NCBI GenBank assembly: GCA_965204915.1
Contig: OZ242023.1
Location: forward strand, 4,712,001 to 4,776,000
Length of the DNA: 64,000 nt
Direction: 5' to 3'
From: HK1 sp965204915
Lineage (GTDB): Bacteria > Pseudomonadota > Gammaproteobacteria > HK1
The notes under the pieces are model-generated. The model made no database searches and had not been told where the DNA came from. It was given only the letters and a program-made list of their open reading frames with translations. Positions 50,849-59,585 of the stretch are shown in pieces. Within the stretch, counting starts at the first letter, position 1. The number at the start of each line of letters is the position of its first letter. The translations under genes and the position numbers were made by a program.

Positions 50849-50989
50849 AGCCAGTCAGCGGCCTTCGCCGCCGTGGATCGGCTCGCGGTAAAGCCCTGGG
50901 GCCACGGACAGGAGTTGTGTCGGGGGGAGGGGGACAGGATCTCCATGATCGAGAACATGCCACTTCCGCGAATCGTGAGCCCCATGCGG

Positions 50990-52449
50990 CGCCGAGCCCT
51001 CGCGCCGCGGCCCGGCCTGCGGGTACGCTCGGAACATGACCTCGGGCTGGCCGCGCATCGTCCTCCACGCCGACATGGATGCGTTCTACGCGGCGGTGGA
51101 GCAGCTCGACCGGCCGGAGCTGCGGGGCAAGGCGCTGCTGATCGGCGGGACGGGGCCGCGCGGGGTGGTGTCCACCGCGAGCTACGAGGCGCGTCCGTTC
51201 GGGATCGGCAGCGCGATGCCCATGGCCGTTGCGCGCCGGCGCTGCCCGCACGCGATCGTGCTCCCGCCCCGCTTCGAGCGCTACCAGGCGGTCTCGAGGA
51301 CGGTGATGCGCGCCCTCGGCGACTTCTCGCCGCTGGTCGAGCCCCTGAGCCTGGACGAGGCGTTCGTGGACATGACCGGATGCGAGGCGCTCTTCGGCGC
51401 ACCACGGGCGATGGGCGAGGCGGTGCGCCGTGCGGTCCGCGAGGCCACCGGGCTCACCGTATCGGTCGGGGTCTCCACCACCAAGTACGTGGCGAAGGTC
51501 GCCAGCGACTGCCGCAAGCCCGACGGGTTGACCGTCATCGGCCCGGACGAGGTGGCCGGCTTTCTCCATCCGTTGCCGATCGATCGGCTCTGGGGGGTGG
51601 GGCCGCGCACGCGCTCGCGGCTCGAGGCGCGGGGGCTCGACACCATCGGCGACGTGGCGGCGACCCCGCCCGATACCCTGGAGCGCTGGCTGGGCAGCCT
51701 CGGCGCCCACGTGCACGCGCTCGCGCACGGGCGCGACGACCGCGCGGTGGTCCCGGAGCGGGAGGCGAAGAGCATCGGCTCGGAGCACACGCTCGACGCG
51801 GACGTGGTCGGGGAGGCCGCCATCCGCCCCTGGCTGCTGCGGGCCGCGGACACCGTCGCGCGCCGGCTGCGCGGCGAGGGGCTGGACGCGGCGGGGGTCC
51901 GGGTGAAGCTGCGCACGTCGGATTTCCGGCTGCATACGCGGCAAGCCGTACTCGCCGGCGCGACCCACGCCACGCGGCCGATCGTCGAAGCGGCGGAGTC
52001 CCTGCTCCACGAATTCGACCTCGGCGCACCGGTGCGCCTCGTCGGGGTCGCCGCGTTCGACCTCCGGGAAGGGGGCGGCGGCCACGTCCATCAGCTCGAT
52101 CTGTTCGACGCGCCGCGCCGGGAGCACGACCGAAGGCTCGACCGGACCCTCGACGTGGTGCACGAGCGCTTCGGCGAGGGCGCCCTCACCCGCGCCCGGC
52201 ATCTCGACGCGGGCTCCCGCTCCGGGCGTTGAACCGTATGTTGAACCGCGCACGGCTTGCCGTACACGATCGGGGCGGTGGTGCGGTCGCGCGCGAAACG
52301 ACGGGGAGCGGCTCACGATGGAGCTCATCGGCGGCGCCGGCGTCGATGCGGCAACGCAAGCCGGCCCGCGCGCATCCGCGCTCGCCGACGGCGCGACCGC
52401 GTCGCGGCTGGACGGAGGCCGGCTCTTCCTGCAGCACGGCCCGATCAAC
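50990..52449 (+). repeat. Large direct repeat, copy 2 (dinB plus 5' UPF0280)
   Basis: This is the partner of 46533-47992, with the same length and order. The right boundary runs on into the intact UPF0280 gene, so this copy is probably the original and copy 1 the derivative. Recombination between the copies would delete 4,457 bp. Confidence 0.95.
51036..52232 (+). CDS. dinB: DNA polymerase IV (Y-family), copy 2
   Basis: The 398-residue enzyme is about 97% identical to copy 1 by eye. It keeps 'SLDEAFVDMTG' and a consensus clamp-binding motif QLDLF in 'HVHQLDLFDAPRREH' near residue 355. It is followed 85 bp later by UPF0280, to which copy 1 is no longer properly linked. The two should give a redundant translesion polymerase dose. 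Divergence in the clamp motif suggests that this copy is under stronger constraint. Confidence 0.95.
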   Translation: MTSGWPRIVLHADMDAFYAAVEQLDRPELRGKALLIGGTGPRGVVSTASYEARPFGIGSAMPMAVARRRCPHAIVLPPRFERYQAVSRTVMRALGDFSPLVEPLSLDEAFVDMTGCEALFGAPRAMGEAVRRAVREATGLTVSVGVSTTKYVAKVASDCRKPDGLTVIGPDEVAGFLHPLPIDRLWGVGPRTRSRLEARGLDTIGDVAATPPDTLERWLGSLGAHVHALAHGRDDRAVVPEREAKSIGSEHTLDADVVGEAAIRPWLLRAADTVARRLRGEGLDAAGVRVKLRTSDFRLHTRQAVLAGATHATRPIVEAAESLLHEFDLGAPVRLVGVAAFDLREGGGGHVHQLDLFDAPRREHDRRLDRTLDVVHERFGEGALTRARHLDAGSRSGR

Positions 52450-53259
52450 CTGATCGTGCGCGCCGGCGGCTCCTGCCCGGCGGTCGAGGGTGCGTACCGG
52501 GCGCTGGCGAACGTCTTTCCGGGCTGGCTCGGCGCGCTGGTCGAGGAGCTGCCGCGCCTGCGCAGCCCCGAGTCTCCACACCTTCCGCCGCCGATCGGAC
52601 CGATTGCGCGGCGCATGGCCGGCGCGGTACGGGCCTGCACGAGCGGATTCGCCACTCCGATGGCGGCGGTGGCCGGGGCGGTGGCCGACGAGGCGGCGGC
52701 GGTGCTCGCGGCACAGCCGGGGATCGAGCACGCCTACGTGAACAACGGCGGCGACGTCGCCCTGCATCTCGGTCCCGGCGCACGCCTGGCGCTCGGCGTG
52801 GTGCCGTCGCTGCACGAGGCAATGCCTCGGGCGCGCATCGAGATCGCCTCCGATTCGGCCGTGCGCGGGGTGGCCACCAGCGGGTGGCAGGGCCGCTCGC
52901 ACTCGCTGGGGATCGCGGATGCGGTCACCGTGCTCGCGCGCAACGCCGCGGTGGCGGACGCCGCCGCGACCCTGATCGCGAACGCGGTCGACGTCGATCA
53001 TCCCGGCATCCGCCGCGCACCGGCCCGCACCCTCGACGAGGACAGCGATCTCGGCAACCGCCCGGTCACGGTGGCGGTGCCCGACCTGGACGCGGAGACC
53101 ATCGACGCCGCGCTCGCCGCCGGGCTGCAACGCGCCCGCGATCTGTGGTCCCGAGGCGTCATCGAAGGGGCGGCGCTCACCGTGCAGGGGCGCTGGCGCG
53201 TGCTCGGCGGGTCCGGAATGTCAGTTCCGGAGCTCGAAGATCCATGTGGAGGTTGTTGA
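52318..53259 (+). CDS. UPF0280 (ApbE-like) family protein
   Basis: The 313-residue protein has the UPF0280 pattern: 'GGRLFLQHGPINLIVRAGG', 'MAGAVRACTSGFATPMAAVAGAVADEAAAVLAAQPGIEHAYVNNGGDVALHLG', and 'VRGVATSGWQGRSHSLGIADAVTVLARNAAVADAAATLIANAVDV'. The fold is related to ApbE flavin transferases, but the activity is unproven. The family is often encoded beside hydantoinase or UPF0281-type genes, and hyuA is 840 bp downstream. Its 5' 132 bp belong to the duplicated segment. Confidence 0.82.
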   Translation: MELIGGAGVDAATQAGPRASALADGATASRLDGGRLFLQHGPINLIVRAGGSCPAVEGAYRALANVFPGWLGALVEELPRLRSPESPHLPPPIGPIARRMAGAVRACTSGFATPMAAVAGAVADEAAAVLAAQPGIEHAYVNNGGDVALHLGPGARLALGVVPSLHEAMPRARIEIASDSAVRGVATSGWQGRSHSLGIADAVTVLARNAAVADAAATLIANAVDVDHPGIRRAPARTLDEDSDLGNRPVTVAVPDLDAETIDAALAAGLQRARDLWSRGVIEGAALTVQGRWRVLGGSGMSVPELEDPCGGC

Positions 53260-53325
53260 TGCGAGGGACTTTCGCCCGATGCGGCGGCACGGCATCGGGA
53301 AAGATCGGTGAAAACGGCAGGAAGT

Positions 53326-53655
53326 TCACTTGGCGGACAGGTCCGGTCCCTGGAAGACGGCGCGTCGCAACATGTCGTTCAGCCGTGTCTGCCAGCCCGG
53401 GCCACTGGCGCGAAAATGGGCGGCGATATCGGCGTCGAGGCGGATCGTGATGCGTTCCTTGGGGAGTATTCTCTGCTTGCCGCGCCGGCGGGAGGCGCGT
53501 TCGACGATATGAGGCGTCAGCTCGGAAGCGGGCTTCATCCGGGCGAAGTCATCATCCGTGAGCTCCCGGGCGTCGGGGTCGGCGGCGATGCCGGCACGGA
53601 CGACAACGTCTTCCTCGGGGGTCGGCGGGGTGTCGGAAGGCTTAAGCTTCGGCAT
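53326..53655 (-). CDS. brnA: BrnA-family antitoxin, second set
   Basis: The 109-residue product has an N-terminal toxin-binding stretch 'ELTDDDFARMKPASELTPHIVERA' and the DNA-binding BrnA domain 'KERITIRLDADIAAHFRASGPGWQTRLNDMLRRAV'. It starts inside the end of brnT (14-bp overlap), the canonical order. This copy is only distantly related to the BrnA at 50505. It likely autorepresses the operon from the gap with hyuA. Confidence 0.88.
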   Translation of the reverse strand: MPKLKPSDTPPTPEEDVVVRAGIAADPDARELTDDDFARMKPASELTPHIVERASRRRGKQRILPKERITIRLDADIAAHFRASGPGWQTRLNDMLRRAVFQGPDLSAK

Positions 53656-53899
53656 AGCGTTTTCGTTCCAGTGCGGTGGCTCTGCGAAGGCTGACGACGC
53701 GGAGACGATCGCCGCGCTCGACGAAGACGACGACGTGAAGGCGGTCGCCGATATAGCCGGTCGCAACGAAGCGGGGCTCGGAGCGATCGTCATCCGGATA
53801 TTCGATGGCCGTATGCCATTCGAATGCCTCCATGGCGGCGAAGTCCATACCGTGCTTTACCAGGTTGGCGGCTCGCTTGGCTTCGTCCCATTCGTACAT
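53642..53899 (-). CDS. brnT: BrnT-family ribonuclease toxin, second set
   Basis: The 85-residue protein 'MYEWDEAKRAANLVKHGMDFA' with 'RFVATGYIGDRLHVVVFVERGDRLRVVSLRRATALERKRYAEA' is a full BrnT with a normal stop. It halts translation by RNA cleavage when free of BrnA. ATG 53899 gives the standard N-terminus. It faces away from hyuA; the 199-bp gap contains both promoters. Compare the first set, whose brnT lacks a stop. Confidence 0.88.
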   Translation of the reverse strand: MYEWDEAKRAANLVKHGMDFAAMEAFEWHTAIEYPDDDRSEPRFVATGYIGDRLHVVVFVERGDRLRVVSLRRATALERKRYAEA

Positions 53900-54098
53900 C
53901 CGAGCAGATTGTATGTACACGAAGGAAGGTGGTCCAGCCAGTGATCGTATGTCATATGGGAGACGATGCATCGGACGGGACATGCGCGAACCATCATCCC
54001 GGACGCCGGCACGTGCTCGACGCACCCGGCCCGGTGGCCCCGGTGCCCGAGTCGCCGCCGGCCTGCGCACCGCGGCCCGCCATCATCGAGACAAGCCC

Positions 54099-56378
54099 AT
54101 GAGCCACCGTCTCGCGGGCGTGGACGTGGGCGGCACGTTCACCGATCTGCTGTTCCTGGACCAGGCGTCGGGCGAGGTGCGCCTCGCCAAGGTTCCCACG
54201 ACCCCCGAGAACCAGGCGTTCGGGGTGCTGGAGGCGCTGGAGCGGGCCGGGGTGGATCTCGCGGCGCTGGATCTGCTGGTGCACGGCACCACCACCACCA
54301 CCAACGCCCTGCTGGAACGCAAGCTCGCGGCCACCGGCCTGATCACCACCCGCGGGTTCCGCGACGTGCTGGAGCTCGGCCGCCGCACCCGGCCGAGGCC
54401 CTACGGGCTGACCGGGTGGTTCGAGCCCCTCATCCCGCGCGAGCTGCGCCTGGAAGTGCCCGAGCGCATGGACGCGGAGGGCCGCGTGGTGGTCGCGCTC
54501 GACGAAGACTCGGTGGAGACGGCGGCGCGGGCGCTGCTCGCGCGCGGATGCGAGTCGGTGGCCATCCACTTCCTGCACGCCTACCGCAACCCGGAGCACG
54601 AGCGGCGGGCGAAGCGGATCGTGGCCGCGCTCTGGCCCAACGAGTACGTCACCGCCGGCCACGAGATCCTCTCCGAGTACCGCGAGTACGAGCGCGGCAC
54701 CGCCGCCGCGGTCAACGCCTGCATCCAGCCGATCCTCTCCCGCTACCTCTCGCGCCTGGTCGAGGAGCTCGCGGCCCGTGCGTACCGGCGCGATGTCCTG
54801 GTCATGCGGGGCAACGGCGGCACCGTCTCCGCGCGGGTGGCCGCGGGCGCCGCCGTGAACACGGTCATGTCCGGCCCCGCCTCGGGGGTGATCGCGGCGG
54901 CGTACACGGCGGCCGGCGCCGGCTTCGAGAACGTGATCACCTGTGACATGGGGGGCACGAGCTGCGACGTGGGGCTGATCCGCAGCGGCGTGCCGGCGGT
55001 CAGCTCGGAGCGGGAGGTGGAGTACGCGATGCCCATCCACGTGCCGATGGTGGACGTCCACACCATCGGCGCCGGCGGGGGCTCCATCGCCTTCGTCAAC
55101 GAGGCAGGGCTCCTGCAGGTGGGGCCGGAGAGCGCCGGCGCCTCGCCCGGGCCGATCTGCTTCGGCCGCGGCGGCGAGCGGATCACCGTCACCGACGCCA
55201 ACCTGCTCCTGGGCCGGCTCGATCCCCGCACGCTGCTTTCGGTGGAGGCGCCGGTGTCCCTCGACGCGATCGCGGCGCGCTTCGACGAGCAGATCGGCGC
55301 GGCGCTGGGCATCGATGCGGACGAGGCCGCGGCGGCGGTGCTGCGCATCGCCAACGACCGCATGGCCGGGGCGCTGCGCATGGTGTCGCTCGCGCGCGGC
55401 CACGACCCGCGCGACTTCGCGCTGTTCGCGTTCGGCGGCGCGGGTCCCCTGCACGCCGCGGAGCTGGCGCAAGAGCTCGGCATCCCCAGGGTGATCGTCC
55501 CCGCCCGCCCCGGAATCACGAACGCGCTCGGGTGCATGGTGGCGGACCTGCGCCACGACTACGTGCGCACGATCAATGCGCCGCTGGCCGCCCTGGACGT
55601 CGCGACCGTCCACGAGACCCTCGCCGATCAGGTCCGGCAAGGGCGCGAGATGCTCGCCCGCGAGCACGTCCGGTTCGACTCGGTGCGCGTGATCCACGCC
55701 GCGGACATGCAGTTCCAGGGACAGAGCCACCTCCTCGGCGTACCCCTGGCGACGGCGACGCCGTCCCTCGACGAGCTGCAAGCGCTCTTCGAGCGGGCCT
55801 ACTGGCAGCGCTTCGAGGTCGAGCTCCCGGAGATCCGCGCGGTGCTGGTGAACCTGCACACCGCGGTGCTCGGCCGGCGCCCCGGCGTCGCGCTCGCGGC
55901 GCTGGCCGGCGGGCGCGACGCCGGGCGCGGGGCCGGGCAGGAGGCTGGGCGAGCGGGGGATGCGCAAGCAACGGGCGGACACGAGGCCGGGAGGCCGGCG
56001 AGCGCACGAGCGACAGGCGGGCGTGATGCCGGGCATGAGGCTGGACGGCCCGCGGGCGGGACACCTGCCGCATACCCGGCCAGCGGGCGCGGCGCGAGAT
56101 ACGAGGCCGAGCCGCCGGCGGGCGGAGCACACGCGCCGCCGTTCGGGGAGCACGAGGCCGGCCGCGAGGCCGTGGAACGGCGTGACGTCCTTTTCCAGGG
56201 CGGACGCCACGAGACCCCGATCCTCCGGCGCGAATCGCTGGCCCCGAGCCGCACGCTGGCGGGGCCGGCGGTCATCGAGCAGCTCGACACGACGACCGTG
56301 CTGCCACCGGGCTTCCGCGCCACCGCGGATGACGCCGGCAACTTGATCATCGACGTCCCGGCCCGCAGGAGCGGCTGA
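54099..56378 (+). CDS. hyuA: Hydantoinase/oxoprolinase subunit A with low-complexity insert
   Basis: The 759-residue product is an ASKHA-fold ATPase: 'AGVDVGGTFTDLLFLD' (phosphate 1), 'LVHGTTTTTNALLERK', 'VNTVMSGPASGVIAAA', 'VITCDMGGTSCDVGLI' (phosphate 2) and 'FALFAFGGAGPLHAAELA'. It is the ATP-using half of N-methylhydantoinase or 5-oxoprolinase. Usual length is about 690. The extra is an 85-residue Gly/Ala/Arg/Glu repeat (about 605-690) between the catalytic core and the C-terminal 'RDVLFQGGRHETPILRRE'. No hyuB gene follows, which is unusual. ATG 54099 gives the family start. Confidence 0.88.
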   Translation: MSHRLAGVDVGGTFTDLLFLDQASGEVRLAKVPTTPENQAFGVLEALERAGVDLAALDLLVHGTTTTTNALLERKLAATGLITTRGFRDVLELGRRTRPRPYGLTGWFEPLIPRELRLEVPERMDAEGRVVVALDEDSVETAARALLARGCESVAIHFLHAYRNPEHERRAKRIVAALWPNEYVTAGHEILSEYREYERGTAAAVNACIQPILSRYLSRLVEELAARAYRRDVLVMRGNGGTVSARVAAGAAVNTVMSGPASGVIAAAYTAAGAGFENVITCDMGGTSCDVGLIRSGVPAVSSEREVEYAMPIHVPMVDVHTIGAGGGSIAFVNEAGLLQVGPESAGASPGPICFGRGGERITVTDANLLLGRLDPRTLLSVEAPVSLDAIAARFDEQIGAALGIDADEAAAAVLRIANDRMAGALRMVSLARGHDPRDFALFAFGGAGPLHAAELAQELGIPRVIVPARPGITNALGCMVADLRHDYVRTINAPLAALDVATVHETLADQVRQGREMLAREHVRFDSVRVIHAADMQFQGQSHLLGVPLATATPSLDELQALFERAYWQRFEVELPEIRAVLVNLHTAVLGRRPGVALAALAGGRDAGRGAGQEAGRAGDAQATGGHEAGRPASARATGGRDAGHEAGRPAGGTPAAYPASGRGARYEAEPPAGGAHAPPFGEHEAGREAVERRDVLFQGGRHETPILRRESLAPSRTLAGPAVIEQLDTTTVLPPGFRATADDAGNLIIDVPARRSG

Positions 56379-56657
56379 GCTCGTGCCCGGGACGAACCGC
56401 CGCCGGCGGTCCCCCGACGGGTCGGCCTTCTTCGTGAGCCCGTGGCTCGCTCGTCGCACCTGGTATTGCGAGAAACGGCGGACGCCGCGTCGTGGAGAAC
56501 AGGCGGATGCCGCTGCGCCCGGGGCCCTGTCCGGCAGGATCTCGTTGCGGTCCCGTCTTCCGCTGCTACCATGACCCCGATTCCGCCGTCGCCGGATCGC
56601 CGTCGTGCTCCATCCGGTAATTCAGACTTCCCGTCCGCCAACGGAGGATGAAAGCGA
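56379..56657. other. Spacer between hyuA and ybdK
   Basis: In 279 bp no gene, hairpin terminator or repeat was recognised. A GGAGGATG ribosome site precedes ybdK at about 56642. The expected hyuB is absent. Confidence 0.4.
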
Positions 56658-57842
56658 ATGACGCAAGCACCGTCCATGCCCTCGGGTACCGGGAACGGGG
56701 ACGACGTCCGGATCACCCTCGGCGTCGAAGAGGAGTTCTTCCTCGTCGATCCCGAATCCCGCGATCTCCTCATCGATCCCGATCTGGGCATCTTCGAGAC
56801 CTGTGAAAAGAACAGCGGGCCGCACAAGGTCGTGCGGGAGCTGCTCCGCACCCAGATCGAAACCAACACCCGGATCTGCGAATCGGTCGCGGAGGTGCGC
56901 GAGGCGTTGCGCGAGACCCGCCGTCTGGTCGTCGACGCGGCCGAGCAATACGGAGCCGCGCTGATGGCCGCCTCGACCCATCCCTTCGCGGCGTGGCGGG
57001 CGCAGGCGACCACCCCCAAGGAGCGCTACCAGCGCTTCGAGATCAACTTCCAGGAGACCGTGCGCCGGTTCCTGGTGGGCGGAATGCACATCCATGCCGG
57101 GTTCGGCGATCCGGACTCGCGCATCCGGGTCATGACCGCGATGCGGCGCCACCTGCCCCTGCTCCATGCGCTGTCCACGTCATCGCCGTTCAACGCGGGG
57201 AGCGAGACCGGATTCAAGTCCTACCGGTTGAACATCGTCGGCAACCTGCCGCGCTGCGGCATCCCCGGCCCGCTGTGGTCGCGGGCGGCGTACGAGCAGC
57301 TCCTGGACGACTACCGGCGCATGGATCTCGCCAGGGACGGCAGCGAGCTGTGGTGGGACATCCGCCCCTCCCACGCCTACCCGACGATAGAGATGCGGAT
57401 CTGCGATCTGTGCACGCGGATCGAGGATGCGGTGTGCATCACGGCCCTCTACGCCTCCCTCATCCGGTGGCTCCTGCGCAAGGACCGGGCCGGCGAGCTG
57501 CCGCCCGAGCCGCCCACCGAGATCATCACCGAGAACCGGTGGCTGGCCCAGCGCTACGGGGTGCTCGCCTTCCTCGGCGATACGCACGAGGGCGGGCGGA
57601 TCGACATCGAGGACCATGCGGCCCGCCTCGTCGAGGAGCTGGCCGGCGACGCCCGCGCGCTGGGCTGCGAGGAGGAGCTGCGCCGCGCACTCACCATCAT
57701 CCGCGAGGGCACCGGCGCCGACCGGCAGGTCGACCACTTCCGCCTCCGCCGCCTGGAGGGAGATACGGAGGAGGAGGCCCTGCGCCGGGTGGTCGATCTC
57801 GTGCTCGCCGAGAGCCGGGAGGAACTCGAGGGAGCGTACTGA
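56658..57842 (+). CDS. ybdK: YbdK-type carboxylate-amine ligase (GCS2 family)
   Basis: The 394-residue protein shows 'ITLGVEEEFFLVDPESRDL' (glutamate-binding start), 'RTQIETNTRICESVAEVREALRETRR', 'GGMHIHAGFGDPDSRIR' and 'HAYPTIEMRICDLCTRIEDAV'. These belong to the GCS2/YbdK fold, which ligates an amine to a carboxylate with ATP and has weak gamma-glutamyl-cysteine activity in E. coli. It heads a same-strand set with ATP-grasp, alpha-E and transglutaminase genes, so a peptide-forming or modifying role is plausible. Confidence 0.88.
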   Translation: MTQAPSMPSGTGNGDDVRITLGVEEEFFLVDPESRDLLIDPDLGIFETCEKNSGPHKVVRELLRTQIETNTRICESVAEVREALRETRRLVVDAAEQYGAALMAASTHPFAAWRAQATTPKERYQRFEINFQETVRRFLVGGMHIHAGFGDPDSRIRVMTAMRRHLPLLHALSTSSPFNAGSETGFKSYRLNIVGNLPRCGIPGPLWSRAAYEQLLDDYRRMDLARDGSELWWDIRPSHAYPTIEMRICDLCTRIEDAVCITALYASLIRWLLRKDRAGELPPEPPTEIITENRWLAQRYGVLAFLGDTHEGGRIDIEDHAARLVEELAGDARALGCEEELRRALTIIREGTGADRQVDHFRLRRLEGDTEEEALRRVVDLVLAESREELEGAY

Positions 57843-57869
57843 GGTCCACGCATCCTTCACACATTCGTG

Positions 57870-57899
57870 ATGACATTCGGCGTCATGACATTCGGCGTC
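57870..57899 (+). repeat. Tandem 15-bp repeat ATGACATTCGGCGTC x2
   Basis: Two identical units at 57870-57884 and 57885-57899 lie just after ybdK, followed by ATGA. They lie in a 309-bp gap before the ATP-grasp gene and might be a regulator-binding site or chance slippage. The rest of the gap holds nothing recognisable. Confidence 0.6.
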
Positions 57900-58151
57900 A
57901 TGAGATCCGGCCCCGGGTACCCGCCGGCCCGGATACCGGCCGGATATTGAGATGGCCACCAAGGCCATTTAGGATCGCGGGCCGGAAAGGTGCCATTCCG
58001 CTCGGCGCTGCGGTTTGGGGAACGGATCGACGGTGAGCCATATCGTGTCCATCCCGGTTTGCCCGGGGCCGCCCGCCCTGCCAGACCCGAAGGCACTCCG
58101 GCGCTTGCAGGGTCGGCCGGCCGCGTCGCCCCTGCTCGATGGGCCGTCCCG

Positions 58152-59585
58152 ATGAACTTCGACGACTACGATCTCGATGCGGCGATCTACGACGAGATGT
58201 TCTCGTCCGACGGCAGGCCCCACGAGCACTGCCGGCTGTTGCACGACGATTTGCGCCGGCTCTCCGGCGACGATCTCGGCAGGATCCAGGAACGGGTCAC
58301 GCGCTCGTTCTCCAACGAGGGCATCACGTTCACCGTCTACGGGGACGAAGAGGCGGACGAACGCATCATCCCCATCGATTGCGTACCCCGGATCCTGTCG
58401 GCCGCCGAGTGGCTGCATCTCGAAGCCGGCCTGACCCAGCGCCTCGCCGCCCTGAACCGGTTTCTGGAGGACGTCTACGGCGAGGCCTGCATCGTCGCCG
58501 ACGGCGTGATCCCGGCCGACGTGGTGCGCGGCTGTCCCCAGTACCGCATCGAGATGCAGGGCGTCTCCGTGCCCCACGGCACATGGGTCGCCGTGTGCGG
58601 CACCGATCTGGTGCGCACCCACGACGGCTTCCTGGTGCTCGAAGACAACCTTCGGGTGCCGTCCGGCGTGTCCTACATGCTCGCGAACCGCAAGGCGGTG
58701 AAGATGAGCATGCGCCGCCTGTACCGGAGCTGCAGGGTACGGGAAGTGGAGCACTACGGACACGTGCTGCGCGAGACCCTGGTCGAACTCGCACCGGGCG
58801 GACGCTCCGACCCCTGCATCGCCCTGCTCACCCCCGGAGTCTACAACTCCGCCTTCTACGAGCACATGTTCCTGGCCCGGGAGATCGGTGCGGCGCTCGT
58901 GGAAGGCCGGGACCTGCTGGTCGACGACGGCTACGTCTACATGCGCACGACCAGGGGGCTGCGCCGAGTGGACGTGATCTACCGCCGGGTGGACGACGAT
59001 TTCCTCGACCCTCTCGTCTTCCGGCCGGACTCCCTGCTCGGAGTACCCGGGCTGCTGCACGCCTTCAAGCTCGGACACGTGGCCCTTGCGAATGCGCCGG
59101 GCACGGGCGTCGCCGACGACAAGAGCGTCTACGCCTACGTGCCCGACATGATCCGCTACTACCTGGGCGAGGAGCCGCTCCTGGCCAACGTGGACACCCG
59201 CCTGTGCCGGCACCCGGAGGACCTCGAATACACCCTCGACAACCTGGAGCACCTGGTGGTGAAGCGAGTGGGAGAATCCGGAGGCTACGGCATGCTGGTC
59301 GGCCCCCACGCGACGCCCGCGGAGCGCGCGGCCTACGCCGAGGAGCTACGCGCCGATCCGGCCGACTTCATCTCCCAGCCGGTGCTCGCACTCTCGCGCG
59401 CCCCCTGCCTCATCGAGGGCCGCGCCGAGCCGCGCCACGTGGACCTGCGCCCCTTCGTGCTCCACGGCCGCGAGACCCGCATCGTGCCCGGTGCCTTCTG
59501 CCGCGTGGCGTTGCGCAGGGGGAGCCTCGTGGTGAACTCCAGCCAGGGCGGTGGTGGCAAGGACCTGTGGGTGCTGGAAGACTGA
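58152..59585 (+). CDS. Circularly permuted ATP-grasp family protein
   Basis: The 477-residue protein shows 'RPHEHCRLLHDDLRRLSGDDLGRIQERVTRSFSNEGITFTVYG' (family N-terminus), 'HDGFLVLEDNLRVPSGVSYMLANRK', and 'HLVVKRVGESGGYGMLVGP' with 'RHVDLRPFVL'. This is COG2308/DUF404-407. ATP-grasp enzymes activate a carboxylate as acyl-phosphate and join it to an amine. It overlaps the alpha-E gene in TGATG. The conserved association of these two genes with a transglutaminase-like gene suggests one pathway for peptide synthesis or tagging. Confidence 0.88.
   Translation: MNFDDYDLDAAIYDEMFSSDGRPHEHCRLLHDDLRRLSGDDLGRIQERVTRSFSNEGITFTVYGDEEADERIIPIDCVPRILSAAEWLHLEAGLTQRLAALNRFLEDVYGEACIVADGVIPADVVRGCPQYRIEMQGVSVPHGTWVAVCGTDLVRTHDGFLVLEDNLRVPSGVSYMLANRKAVKMSMRRLYRSCRVREVEHYGHVLRETLVELAPGGRSDPCIALLTPGVYNSAFYEHMFLAREIGAALVEGRDLLVDDGYVYMRTTRGLRRVDVIYRRVDDDFLDPLVFRPDSLLGVPGLLHAFKLGHVALANAPGTGVADDKSVYAYVPDMIRYYLGEEPLLANVDTRLCRHPEDLEYTLDNLEHLVVKRVGESGGYGMLVGPHATPAERAAYAEELRADPADFISQPVLALSRAPCLIEGRAEPRHVDLRPFVLHGRETRIVPGAFCRVALRRGSLVVNSSQGGGGKDLWVLED

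Noticed and set aside
50540..52453. Continuation of the BrnT frame as a large fusion protein
   Set aside because: After residue 90 it is only an alternative frame of brnA and dinB; no independent homology is visible.
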